From positions 21,284,324-21,348,323 of the forward strand of contig CM119270.1 in NCBI GenBank assembly GCA_051294375.1: a stretch of 64,000 nt of DNA, written 5' to 3'. The translations under genes were made by a program, and so were the position numbers. This DNA is from Paraspadella gotoi (Eukaryota > Chaetognatha). Within the stretch, counting starts at the first letter, position 1. The number at the start of each line of letters is the position of its first letter. Under the pieces are notes generated by a model, which saw only the letters and a list, made by a program, of their open reading frames with translations, searched no databases and had not been told where the DNA came from. Positions 35,216 to 46,264 of the stretch are shown one piece after another.

Positions 35216-35352
35216 TGACCATCGTCAGACGGAAAGAAAAAAAAATTAAAAAAACCTCATTCTCGAGCGACTCGAGCCCGTCTCAACGAGACTCAAAGCT
35301 TCTTAGTTACATCCGTCAAACCAGACGAAACTCTTCTCGATTCCGTATGTAA
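35065..35352 (+). CDS. Candidate exon or ORF interrupted by (CT)n
   Basis: A 95-codon frame reads HPDSSSPSLDVGREKTFSDS, passes through a (CT)n tract as Ser-Leu repeats (35174-35213), then gives SSDSSPSQRDSKLLSYIRQT and stops at TAA. Both flanks of the microsatellite have protein-like composition in the same frame. No start, splice or homology support. Confidence 0.22.
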
Positions 35353-35766
35353 TCGGGTCAAAGCGTCAGACGGTCAGTCATTCGTCTTCTCGAGCGTCGC
35401 TTTTTTCGGTGATTTGGGGTCGACGTTGGCGGCGTCGGCGGCGGCGTCGGTCACGCCTAGGGTCGCGTTCTTGCGGCGGCGGCGGCGGCGCTGTGGCCTG
35501 CTGCGCACCAAAGTAGGCGAATTGAACCAAAGTCTATCGTAATTTTTTTTTTCGGTCACATTTTGTTTTGATGTTGATACACGTTTGGTGTTTTTTTTTT
35601 TTTTTTTGCCAAAAAAAAGGGAAAAATAAAAAGAATTAAAGACTCGTCATGCAGCGACGCATTGATATCGTGGAAGGGATAGAGTTTTGGTTTAATTATA
35701 AATAACCCGTCTTTTTATATTATTACAAAGTTTGCATTGAAAATCTTTATTTGGCGTTCCGACAAA
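35353..35766. other. GC-rich island with ambiguous frames, then T-rich
   Basis: From 35374 to 35530 a GC-rich island rich in GCG/GAC triplets is open on the minus strand (NATLGVTDAAADAANVDPKS, ending TGA at about 35374) with a possible acceptor (ctactttggtgcgcag). It may be a last exon, but alternative frames are equally open. From 35560 to 35766 it is T-rich. Confidence 0.3.
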
Positions 35767-36024
35767 TCAAATTTTTTTCACCGTTCGCGGGTTCGAGCCT
35801 TGCAAAATTTGTTTCTTTTGTTTTCTTAGTTTTAGTTTAAATTCATCAAATTCTCTCTCCAAATTTTTAGATTTCCTCTCTTCGCCTGGCTCGTTCTCGG
35901 CCCCCACCGCTTGGCCGGTCGGGCACGCCCCCGAGCCGCTTCGGCTGTTGGGTCCTAGACTTTCACCCACGACGGATTCTACCTCAACATTTTCATATAC
36001 AAATCTTAACGAATCTTGAAGAAT
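35767..36024 (-). CDS. Candidate terminal exon with charged C-terminal helix
   Basis: After acceptor aatttgtctatag the minus strand is open for 85 codons to TGA at 35767: ILQDSLRFVYENVEVESVVG, then SGACPTGQAVGAENEPGEER, then a charged segment NLEREFDEFKLKLRKQKKQI that could form a coiled coil. A phase-0 donor (GACGAG|gtagat at 36244) after DEEDDE lies 220 bp upstream and could precede it, but that island is also claimed by the + strand gene at 36288. No domain is recognised. Confidence 0.38.
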   Translation of the reverse strand: MLQDSLRFVYENVEVESVVGESLGPNSRSGSGACPTGQAVGAENEPGEERKSKNLEREFDEFKLKLRKQKKQILQGSNPRTVKKI

Positions 36025-36240
36025 CTATAGACAAATTTTCAACAAAACTGACCAGTCTTCAAAAATTTTCACAGATCATGACCAATTTAAATAGATCTTA
36101 AATAATTTGAACTGTTTTGACCAATGTAAATAAAACTAAACCAATCTTGACAAATCTCGAGAGATCTTTGACAACGATAATAATACAAATCTGGCAAATC
36201 CTAATAATTCTTGACAAATCTTAACAAATCTAAATAAATC
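36025..36240. repeat. Degenerate short tandem repeat around GACAAATCTTAA
   Basis: Loose repeats of AATCTTGACAAAT and variants (about 13 bp) fill the stretch, which is otherwise AT-rich and stop-rich. Confidence 0.5.
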
Positions 36241-36287
36241 TACCTCGTCATCTTCTTCATCTCCTCTTGCTCCTCTTCCTCCTCTTA

Positions 36288-37638
36288 ATGCGTTGCCCCA
36301 TCTCCTCCTCCTCCTCCTCCTCCTCCTCCTCCACCCCTTCGAATCGGGGCGCCGCCCTCGATTCAAATCGCGGCGTCATTCTCCAAACGGGCGCTCATCA
36401 CCTCAATTCCATGGCGCCGCTAGAAAGTGAGATGGCGCCGTCCGGAAATGAGATGGCGAGCGAAACTGAGACGGCGCCTGTTGGCACCGAGATGGCGCCG
36501 CCTGGAAATGAAATGACTATTTATGAAGCCGAATCTGAGACGGCGCCTGATGGCATCGAGATGGCATCGCGCAAGACCGAAACGGCGCCGCTTTGCACAG
36601 AAATGGCGCGGCCTGGAAATGAGATGGCGAACGAAACTGAGACGGCTCCCGCTGGCAATGTGACGGCGCCGAATAGCAGCGAGATGGCGCCGCCCGAATT
36701 CGCGAACGGCGTCACGTCACCGCGCGACGCGAGCGTCGAATCTTCGTTGACGCCGATGTCGATGATGACGACGACGACGACGATGAAGACGACGACGATG
36801 AAGACGACGCCAGGAACAACGGAGACAAAAAACAAAAGTGACGATGAAGGTAAAATATTAAAACAATGAAAACGTTTTTGAAAAGCAGAAACAGATTCTC
36901 TCATCCTGTTTATTTTCTTTTTGTTTTCTTTGTTTTCTTTTTTCTCGAAACAGAAATGGAAACGGAGACTGACCCTCGAGATTCTTTGACTCACCCGCAA
37001 CGCAGCCTCGACTTTTGCTCCAACGGAATTTCCAACTTTCCCTCATCTTCTCGCGATTCGTCTTCAACTCCTCACCTTTCATCTTCATTCCCTCATCTCA
37101 ACCAATCATCTACTTACCTTTCGAGTTCATCTTCTCAAACCTTCGCTTCGAAAAACGAAAAATCGTCGCGGAATTTCGACCCCGAGAACTCGAACGCCGC
37201 AGCCGACGCCGCAGCCGACGCCGCAGCCGACGCCGCAGCCTCTTCCGCTCCTGCAGCAGCAGCCACCGTCGCCGCCCCTGCAGCCGCTTCCCCCGCAGCT
37301 GCCCACCTTCGAAGCATTCCGACGACCTCGAAGAACCCCTTCGCCTGTGACGCCTCAGCTGCCACCCCCTCCTCAACCACCACCTCCTCCAACAACCCAC
37401 CTTTCCACTCCCACCACCCCTCTTCCCTTTCCACCCACCACACTCACCTCCCGTCCCCCATCTCTTCCGGCGCCGCGCCGTTTTTTCTCGACGCCGGAAT
37501 TTCCTGCTTCGACGACGAGTTTGATTCGTCGGCGCCCTTGCCGACGATGAGACTCGGCGCCACCGGCGCCGGAAGCGCCGGGAACGCCGTGAGGGGGGCG
37601 TGGGGGCATGGGGGGATGAGGCGCCGACGAGGCAGACG
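36288..37638 (+). CDS. Candidate low-complexity Ser/Thr/Ala-rich protein, two or three exons
   Basis: Exon 36288-36855 ends GAA G|gtaaaa and joins in phase to an exon after acceptor ttttctcgaaacag (starting 36954, EMETETDPRDSLTHPQRSLD). Exon 1 holds imperfect repeats such as ETETAPVGTEMAPPGNEMT. Exon 2 is rich in Ser, Thr, Pro and Ala (ADAAADAAADAAA) and continues SGAAPFFLDAGISCFDDEFD and TMRLGATGAGSAGNAVRGAW to a strong donor (AGACG|gtgagt, 37638). A next exon at 39224 (acceptor tttaaattcacag) would end within a few codons; a weaker donor at 37588 with the acceptor 2 bases further would instead add a ~28-residue Pro-rich tail. The start is uncertain: ATG 36288 or 36411. The repeat of exon 1 is also open on the minus strand, but the splice pair favours +. 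No domain is recognised. Confidence 0.45.
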
Positions 37639-37663
37639 GTGAGTGGCGTGGGGGAAGGTTTTT

Positions 37664-37710
<47 letters not shown>

Positions 37711-37711
37711 C
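37664..37711. repeat. (CTAT)n tetranucleotide repeat
   Basis: About twelve perfect CTAT units, just inside the intron that follows the exon ending at 37638. Confidence 0.95.
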
Positions 37712-40700
37712 TTATTTTATTTTTAATGATTTTAGGATCATTTACTATGAGAAATTTTTTGTTTATTTGTTTGCATAAATAATCACAAAAATATACAAAT
37801 AGTTGTTATCTATTTCTTTGGAAGAAATTATAATATAAAAATCAATAATAGCTCATAACGTTGGAATTAGGTCCAGAGATATAGTAATATGCTTTTAATT
37901 GATTATAATAATAACAGAAATTACTCGTTAAACGCAACTTTCCCAACGAAATATTCATGAATGAAACAGAGCTCCAATTTAAAATGTATAATAAGAATTT
38001 CCGTACAAAAAAAACCCCAATATTTTGTCAGTTATCACGTGACCTTCATACAGAACTTGTGATAAATCGTCTTTCCATAAAAAGTTAAAAACCTTTTCAT
38101 AAAATCTCTAGAACGCGAATTGTTTAAAAAAAAAGCTTTTTCCTCTGACCATTTTTTTTCTTTTGACAAAAATCTTTTAGATCCAAAGTGAAAATCTACT
38201 TTCTTAAGATAAAATAAAACTTGAATGAGAAAAAAAATGAAGGAAAAAGAAAAAAAAATTACCTGCGGGCTGAAAAACTATGGGGGCAAAAAGACCCAAA
38301 AGAGGCATAATAAGACTTTTTTGAGATAAAAAAAAATTCTTTTGAAAAAATCCTTCCATATTTCCCGACTTACTCTGGCCTGTTGTCTCGATCTAAAGAG
38401 AAGTTTTATTGAGAGAAAGGTTTCTCTCTCTCTCTTTTTCCCCAGCCTTTCATGAGGCATCAAAAGGCGGGGAAAAGAAAAGGGAAAAAATGGAGAAGGT
38501 GACCTCAACATTTAGAGAGAAAAAGAGAGAGTAATGTCAAATTTCATAAAACGGTCGACCCCTTGAAAAGAACAACAATTTTAGAGAATAATGTCATTTT
38601 ATGGCCAGAAACTTCAGAAACTTTCTATTGATTATTAAATTCTGCAATAAACCAAAACTCTGTTCACGAATTAACAACATTTTTTTCATTCATTTGATAG
38701 GTAGGTTTTTTAATTCATTAAATTTTTTTGAAAAAAATTTATGTACTAAAATAAAACAAGCTTGATAGTCTGCAAGTATTAAGGTTTGTTTCTTATTGGT
38801 CAGTAAACAATTTCTCCTTATATCATAATATATATAATAATATATATATGTAATATATCATAATATTAATACCATGGTATTAAATTGGTACAACCAATAT
38901 ATTGGGATTGTATGTAAGGATTTCTCATAAAAATATTTTCAAAATGCGTTTTTGTATAGTATTCGATCATACAATAGTAGTAGTTTTAGCATTTTAGGAA
39001 ATAACTCAGAAAAGATAAAAAAAGGGAAAAAAGTATATATTAACAAATTTAAAAGTGTTTGTAATATACATTTTTGTTAAGATAATAAAAAGAACGAAAA
39101 CAAAATTTTTACCAAGGTAAAAAATAAAAAAAAGAAAATAGCAAAGTCCCGGGTCCCCTTAACAATTTCATTTTTTTCTGATTTAACATCTTTTATTCTC
39201 TTTTTTTCACTTTAAATTCACAGAGGCGAGTGAAACCGTGAGATTCCATCGGCCTCACAACACCCCCCTACCCTCGACGCCGCCTCTAACCTCCCCCCCT
39301 CTGTCCCCCCAAACATGAGAAGTGAAAACACTTTGAAAAGCGACGTTGGTTATTCCGCTCATCCATTAAATAAAAAGCCGTCTCTCGTTTAGAGTTGCGC
39401 CTTTTTATGTTTAAGCTTAAACAAACATTTTTCTTTTCGTAGATAACATTGTTCATTTGTTGAATCAACTGATGGAATTTTTTTTTCGGGGACGAAATCG
39501 CGGTCAGCCGATCGGCGATAAAATATTCAGCCGATCGACGGGCGATTCTTTAACCTCGACATTTATATTTAGAAAAATTACGCCCCCTCCCCCCCTTAAA
39601 CTTGCTAAAATATGGGGCGGAGCTTCATTTGAAAAGATGACTATATGATGTATCGATTGACCAGAGGAACCCGGATAGAATGTTAAACGCCTTTGATAAT
39701 TAAATGTTTTTAGATAGTTATATGAAAAAAAAGATTTAAAAACAAGTTTTCAAAAAATATGCGACGGAATTTTTTTAACCTAAATAGCATTGTCTTCATG
39801 ACGTTAATATTACAAATGTTTTTTCTGTAAATTTGTCAATTCACTTTAAAAGATTTAATGTTCGGTTTTATACTTTTCAAACTTAGCTTTTCGAATTTTG
39901 TTACAATTTATGCTTTACTCTAAAATTTATTAAAATCCACCTATTCTTTATATATTATTACTCAAATTACAGAATACAAAAGAAATAAAAAAATATATTT
40001 TCAATCAAGCAAAAAAGCCTGAATGAGTTTACAATCTGTTTCTTTTCTGTTTCTTTTCTGTTTCTTCTTTTGATTCTTCTGTTTTCGTTATTTTGTTCTT
40101 TGTGTCTTCATGTTTTCTGTGTGACCGAAAATTAACTAGTTTTTTTAAAATGAGGCCAAATAATTATTACCTTTATAGAATTCCCGCTTTTCCCCTTTCT
40201 GTCCCTCTTAAACTGAATTACATCCTAAATTACATCTTAAACTTAATTACATCCTTCTCAACCACAAATCCAAAATACTTTTAAACTTTCCCATGGCTAA
40301 TATGTACAGTCGTCTGCCGAATAATTTAGATTTAGCCTGAGAAATGATTTTTTTTCTTGGACATTCGTCCTCCTTCATTCGTTCGACACAAAGAAAACTT
40401 AATTTCTTGTTCCAGTTTAGTTTTTTTGGTCAATGAACTTTTTCTCTTTTTTTTTTTTTTTTGGTCCAGTTTCGTGTTAGAACTACGTTATTAAAGAATC
40501 ATTGTGTCCCGTTCTATGTCCGGCTGTCCCTCTGTCCGTTAAAGAGAAAAAAAGAAAGAGTTCCAAAGGATTTTTAAATCTTGAGAAAAAAATTGCGATG
40601 AAAGAAAAGAGGACAGGAAAAGAGAGAGAGAAAAAAAAGTTTGATTGTCTGGAATCGAACCACTAAATCTTGAGAAAATAGTTCCCTTTTTTTTTCTTCT

Positions 40701-40800
40701 AGGATAAAACTGGAAATTAGAGTGAAAAAAAAAGAAGTGTACTATATGAGAGGACAGGAAATATAAAGCAGGTCGAACTTCCGAGTTTTTTTCCCAAGGA
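37712..40800. other. AT-rich, no firm gene
   Basis: AT-rich DNA with one TCACGTGA site near 38034. The only candidate coding piece is 39224-39310 (EASETVRFHRPHNTPLPSTP in one phase), discussed under the gene at 36288. From 39900 to 40540 it is T-rich without credible frames. Confidence 0.6.
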
Positions 40801-40805
40801 TAGAG

Positions 40806-40869
<64 letters not shown>

Positions 40870-40915
40870 GGGTTTTTCTTTTGAAATTGACTCACTTTGA
40901 TCCAGCGCATGAAAA

Positions 40916-41007
<92 letters not shown>

Positions 41008-41010
41008 GGT
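40801..41010. repeat. (GA)n microsatellite cluster
   Basis: Two long GA tracts (about 40803-40864 and 40920-41008) separated by about 55 bp of unique sequence. Confidence 0.95.
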
Positions 41011-42503
41011 GGTATGGGAAAAAAATGGTCTTGAAAAGAAAGGGGGGAGGGGGGAAAGATCGCGCTCACGAATTTTAAGACTGAAAATATCGACACTTCA
41101 CTAAAATAGATTGAATCTATGTGAATTTGTGAGTTTAATTGTCGAAGCTTAATAAGTAGATGAAGATAAAAATAATAAGACTTAAAACTACAACGACGAT
41201 AATACAACAACAACGACAACAACCAATAAAACCTCATGAGTTAAGATTCCATCCTTGTTGTTGTTGTTGTTCCACTTTCTTCACCGAGTCACTTTTTTTG
41301 TCCCAGTTCACATGGATTCCACTTTTTTTTCCCGCGTCGAAGGATGACCGGAGCAATCAGGACGTTTCACAGTCCGTCGTCGCCATCGTCGTCGTCGCCA
41401 TCTTCGTCGTTCTATTTTCTTCTCCTCATTTTCCTTTTTTTTTCTTTTATCTTCTCAGCCTCTTAAAAAAAACTAACATCAAGATTTTCTTTCTTTCCTT
41501 TTATTTCTTTTTTTCTTCTTTTCTTTTTCCTTTTTTTAAGAACTTTCTTCCCCATTCTTTGATTTTTTTTAATATTTTCTTTCTTTCATTCTTTCCTTTT
41601 TTTCTTTCAAGTTTTTTTTCTTTTTCCGGTACCAAAAAAAATAAAAAGAACTCGGTGGGTCCATCTCAACTTTTTTCTATCTTTATTATTTTAACTTTCT
41701 TTGTTTCTACTCTTCTACTCTCTCTCTGCTCTCTCTCTCTCTCCTCCTGTCTTCTTCTCTCTCTCTTCTCTCTCTTTCCTTCCGTTCCTCCCTTTCTTCT
41801 TCTCTTTTCCTGCGGTGTCTGTTCGTCCCCCTTCCGTTTACCTAATCCTCACTCACACACCACCAAAAAAAGTTCCTTTTTTCCCTTCGAATTGTAGGAA
41901 GATCTGTGTCACTCATTCACAAAGCCTGACCTCCTTCCCTTTATTTCTTTCTAAAAAAAGCACATTTTGTGAACCTTGTCTCTTTTTTTGTGATGTTTTT
42001 TTGTGATGTTGTTTTTTTTTCGGTTTCTTCGTCGCGCGATCATTTTTCGTTTCCCTTTTGTTTCTCCTTTTTTTATTTCTTCCGTTTTTCTTTGTTTTTT
42101 GTTTCCGAATTTATTTAACCATAAAATTGGTTTTGTTTTATTTTTTTATTTTAGTTCGACGATAATTTTTTTGTTTTATTTTCGTTTTCTTTTTTTTTTG
42201 TTTTAAGTTTTCTTTATTTTATAACGTATTACATTTTTTATCCAAAAACTTAAAAACTTAATTCTTGGATTTTAAAAAAGTTGGGGGGAAAATGTATTAT
42301 TAAAACAAATTGTAAATTTCATAATTATTATTATTGAACAAATTTTTTTATATACACACTTCGATTCATTTAATTGTAAAGAGGAGAAAAACTTTATATT
42401 CACGAGCAGAAGAGATTTTGATTCAACTTCTATGTAAATAGTAGAAAACCCCTTCTGATTTAACAGTTTACGAGGCAACAGCTCTTCATTCGGGGATTGA
42501 ATT

Positions 42504-42535
<32 letters not shown>

Positions 42536-42875
42536 TCTCTCTCTCTCACTCTCTCTCTCTCTTTTACTGTTAGTTATTTGAATCTTTATTCTTGGCTTAA
42601 AATATTCCGATATTGTATGAATTTGATAATGACTGTCCTATTGTTGCTTATGGTTCTTGTTATTTTTGTATTATTTTATCAAATTTTGAAAATTCAAAAT
42701 TCAAAATTGAAAATGACACCATCAAGAGATGCGAAACGGGATTAATTCGCTAGTTTAAATTATATTTGCCAAAGGTTTTGTTATAATTATGCGTGGTCAA
42801 ACGAAGTAAATTTATAAATATTTACGCGAGTCTAATCGGAGTAATGGGCCCATTGCGGCTTGAAAAAAAAATTTG
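41011..42875. other. T-rich and repeat DNA, no firm gene
   Basis: A GC-richer island at 41330-41420 has GTC triplets; its + strand gives a hydrophobic stretch (VSQSVVAIVVVAIFVVLF) and its minus strand Thr/Asp-rich frames. Neither has support. From 41430 to 42240 it is T-rich pyrimidine DNA. (CT)n lies at 42505-42570. Confidence 0.5.
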
Positions 42876-43305
42876 GGTCCTATAGTGGTCACCGCCTGCG
42901 GTCTTGTCAATCAAGTGTTATTATCATACTGACTCCGTCTCTCTTGGGTCCGCATAGGTCACCGCCTGCGGTCTTGCATACAAGCGGTTTATTATCATAC
43001 TGGCTCCGTCTCCTCTTTGGTCCTATAGTGGTCACCCTGCGGTCTTGCTCGATACAAGCGGCTTATTATCATACTGGACTCCGTCTCTCTTTGGTCCATA
43101 GTGGTCACCGCCTGCGGTAACATTAGAAATCACAAGCGGTTATTAACATACTGGCTCCGTCTCTCTTTGGTCCCATAGTGGTCACTTCCTTAGGCCTTGC
43201 CATACAAGCGGCTATTATCATACTGACTCCGTCTCTCTTTGATCCCATAGTGGTCACATCCTGCGGTCTTGCCATACAAGTGGCTATTATCATACTGCCG
43301 CCGGG
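42876..43305. repeat. Tandem array, ~80-bp unit, about 5.5 copies
   Basis: Each unit runs GGTCCTATAGTGGTCACCGC, CTGCGGTCTTGCATACAAGC, GGTTATTATCATACTGACTC, CGTCTCTCTTT. Copies begin near 42877, 42949, 43018, 43092, 43169 and 43241 with many small indels. The array runs directly into the tRNA-like sequence at 43308-43376. Confidence 0.9.
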
Positions 43306-43307
43306 AT

Positions 43308-43376
43308 AGAACCACGGATCGCGCGTCGGGATCGATGAGTTGGCATTCTACACTATAGGAGACTAAGGAAAGAGAA
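43308..43376 (-). repeat. tRNA-like (SINE-head or tRNA pseudogene) sequence
   Basis: On the minus strand it reads TCTCCTATAGTGTAGAATGC as a box A-like start, CTCATCG in the anticodon-loop position and GGTTCTATCCC as a box B-like end. Stem pairing is too poor for a functional tRNA. Its position at the end of the ~80-bp array suggests a tRNA-derived SINE with internally repeated body. Confidence 0.4.
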
Positions 43377-43486
43377 AGATGGTAAATTTTTGGCCTGTAG
43401 TACAGGCCCTGTACTTAACATTACTATGTCTCTAAGAGAGAGTCCCGATTAAAACATTCCAGTTTGTTATTATTTTGTAATAGGGA

Positions 43487-43600
43487 TGGAGGCCTAAAGC
43501 CACCCTAGCTTGTCCGAAGTCAAAAAGCGAGATAAGTGTATTCATTAAATAAATGGGTAATTTTTATATTGGTTATACTCTGGAGGTCAATAAACAAGAC
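43487..43600 (+). repeat. Dispersed repeat copy
   Basis: Shares GATGGAGGCCTAAAGCCACC, TTGTCCGAAGTCA, GAGATAAGTGTATTCATTAA and GTAATTTTTATATTGGTT with the copy at 30250-30380. Confidence 0.65.
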
Positions 43601-43644
43601 GGTGAGAGAGTCTTGTTTGAAAGCTTGCAGGGTCCTGTTATCTT

Positions 43645-43735
43645 ATTATCTTGTAAGAGTGATGGATCAAAGATGGCTTATTTATCAAAAGTATGTATAA
43701 TTTTTTTTATTTGCACAAATTTCATAAGGAAAATT
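43645..43735 (+). repeat. Dispersed repeat copy, shorter
   Basis: Shares TTATCTTGTAAGAGTGATG with the 30250 copy, then GATGGCTTATTTATC and CAAATTTCATAAGG. It lies close to the copy at 43487 in the same orientation. Confidence 0.55.
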
Positions 43736-44119
43736 CCTTTCCCATCGAAAAAAGTGAGACACAATAATATTTTTTTTCTTTTTCTTTGTCTTTTTCTATA
43801 TCTTTTTCCCATGACTGAGATTTAGGAAAAAGAAAATTGTTATTAGAAGGAGGAAGAAAATGTCCAGGGAAAAAAAGAGAGAAATCTAGATCTAGTAAGA
43901 ACCAATTTAAACGCCTAAAAAAATAAGAGGAGTATGAGGAGGAGGAAGAGGAGGAGGAGGTAGAGGAGGAGGACAACAAAAAAAACTATAATCGAATTCG
44001 AAAAAAGAAAATAGATCAAAAAATTGGGATCAGTGGGTCAGACTTGACGATAAAACGCTTTTGCGTATATTTAAACTGTCCGAAGTAGAAGGGAAAAAAA
44101 CGGGGGGGGGGGGATAAAG

Positions 44120-44157
<38 letters not shown>

Positions 44158-44183
44158 ATCTAATCTCATCTCCTCTCTCTTTC

Positions 44184-44224
<41 letters not shown>

Positions 44225-45639
44225 CTCTCTCTTTTCTCTCGTTGCCTTCTCTGTCTCCGTCGTCGACTTTTGAAAAATTCGGCGATGTTTTTTTTTTGGT
44301 CGTCCGTCGTCGTCCGTCGTCACGTCGTCGTCGTCGTCGTAAGGCATCGACCTCTTCCCGTCCGTGGACCCGTAACCCTCGGTCCCTTGACGCTCGTTGG
44401 ACCCTGAGACGTTTTTTTCGTGACTCTTCCGTTTTCTTCTTCCTCCTTCTTCCGTCGACGAAATCAAAATTCACGGAATTGGATGAACTTTTTTCACTTT
44501 CACGTTTTTTCTCGATTCACAAAAGTTTTTCTCCTCTTTTTTCCATCTTCATCTACTTTTTTTTTCTTTCTTCATTTAAATAATGATAAAAAAATTAAAT
44601 CAGATATACTTTTTTTTATTTCACATCTAATTTTTTTAAAGTAGTTTTTTTTTAATCAAATGAGATCTCGCTAGACGGTGAATTTTCGATCCGACTATCA
44701 GCTGCTCATCATAACAGTTTTTTTACGCAATCGCTTAGTTTTTTGTTGTTTTTTTCAAAAAAGAAAGCAACCAAAATCAAAAGATTTATATAAACTTTTC
44801 TTTAGTTTAGTTTGCATATTTGTTTGCATATATAATTATAATCCATTTCTAGCCTCAGCTTTCCAGTTTTCTCACGCCAGTATTTTCGCGCCTTTTCTTT
44901 CAAATCTCCTTTTTCTTTTAACTTAATCTTAAAAGGAAAAAGAATCAAAAATAGAAAAACTAAAAAGGACAAAACCAAGAATAAAAGGAAAGAATCATCT
45001 TCTTAAAAAAGAACAAAAAAGAACAAAAAAGGCTTCACTTTTTCATTATTTCATCATCGCTTTACTTTTTTCTTTTCTTTTTCAAATTTCTTTTCATTTA
45101 CAACTTTCTTCTTACTTTCTTTTGTTCTTTTTTCTCTCTTTTTTTTTTCAAAATCATTTTTTTATCTTCGGTTTTCTTCACTTTTTGTTTCATTGTTTCA
45201 ACTTTTCTTTTTCTCTGAAATTTTCTTCAATGTTTTTTATTCTCTCTTTTTCCTTTTCTTTGTTTCTTTTTTTTCCCTTTTCTTTCTTTCATCCTCAACT
45301 TTCTTGAGATTTAAATTCTTTTTGTCTCGACTTTTTTTAACCTCAACTTTCTTGGAAAATCGTTTTTTTCTTTCTATTATTTTTTGTTTCAACTTTTCTT
45401 TTCTTTTTCCGACGGGATTCCTTTCACCTCTCGATTTTCTGCTGCAAGATATTTTTTTTATTTTTTCACTTTTTTTTCACTTTATGAAAACTCTTTTTCT
45501 TTTTTCTTTATAATTTTATACCCCAAGTGACTTAATTTATCTTCAAATTGTGAAGAGGGCGCTAAAATACAATTAAAGTAAAAGAAAAAAACAGGTGGAT
45601 AAAGACAAGGAGGAGAGAGAGATGAGAAGAGAGAGAGAG
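43736..45639. other. Pyrimidine-rich DNA, no firm gene
   Basis: Purine runs at 43830-43980, (CT)n at 44120-44240 and T-rich pyrimidine DNA at 44480-45530. One candidate frame lies at 44156-44467. Otherwise nothing is seen. Confidence 0.5.
44156..44467 (-). CDS. Candidate acidic/basic exon running into a (GA)n tract
   Basis: The upstream half has non-repeat composition: RRKRKSHEKNVSGSNERQGT, KRSMPYDDDDDVTTDDDG, and an NLS-like RPKKKHRR. It then enters the GA microsatellite as Arg-Glu repeats. An internal ATG at 44347 could be a start. No acceptor or homology was found, and other frames of the same strand are also open. Confidence 0.25.
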
Positions 45640-45789
45640 AGAAGAGAGACTACTTGCTTCTCCAACCAAAAATTACAACGTCATTTCACAATTTTAAATT
45701 TATTATTTGTACAAAAATAATTAAAAATATGAGCAAAAAGTCAAGCATTTCAATTTATTCTGACGCCATCTTTGATTCGAACTCACGAG

Positions 45790-45875
45790 GACTCTCGACT
45801 CTTTGAGGACGTTAAACTGGAGGACTCTGAACCGCGTAGGTCTCGAGTTCAATCCACTCTCCCCCTGATGCGAAA
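45790..45875 (+). repeat. tRNA-Gln-like sequence, left arm copy
   Basis: GTTAAACTGGAGGACTCTGA followed by GTCTCGAGTTCAATCC resembles the anticodon arm of tRNA-Gln(CUG) plus a box B. T-stem pairing is poor, so it is more likely a tRNA-derived SINE or tRNA pseudogene than a working gene. The mirror copy is at 59170-59255. Confidence 0.35.
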
Positions 45876-46016
45876 CCGACATGTGGAATTCCTAATCCGA
45901 GAATTACTACCAGGGTTTTACAATAGAATTTAAATGGGGTTACGTGTGATTGAGATTGAAAGGAAACGCAATGGACCCTCTCTCTCGGTTACAATAACAC
46001 GCGACTCTCTTTCTGT

Positions 46017-46048
<32 letters not shown>

Positions 46049-46229
46049 CTTCTCTCTCTCTCTCTCTCAGTTCGGTGTCTTCAATTCCATTCCAAACCCT
46101 ACAAGTGCGCGGACTACAAAAATGAAAAAAAAATCGTTGGAATTAAATCTCTTCGAAAGGTTAAATGGCGCGAGGGAGTTTGGTCGGTCGTCCGTCCTGT
46201 CTGTCTTTAGAGTTGAGTTAAATGTTTTA

Positions 46230-46264
<35 letters not shown>

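Noticed and set aside
36136-36366. Minus-strand poly-Arg frame joined to the exon at 35767
   Set aside because: The phase fits, but poly-Arg from (GGA)n and the competing + strand gene make it too weak to call; it is mentioned only as an option.
42860-43120. CRISPR-like array
   Set aside because: The ~80-bp units are near-identical through their whole length, with no unique spacers, in a clearly eukaryotic context.
43308-43376. Functional tRNA gene
   Set aside because: Box-like elements are present, but acceptor and T-stem pairing fail and no proper anticodon stem forms.
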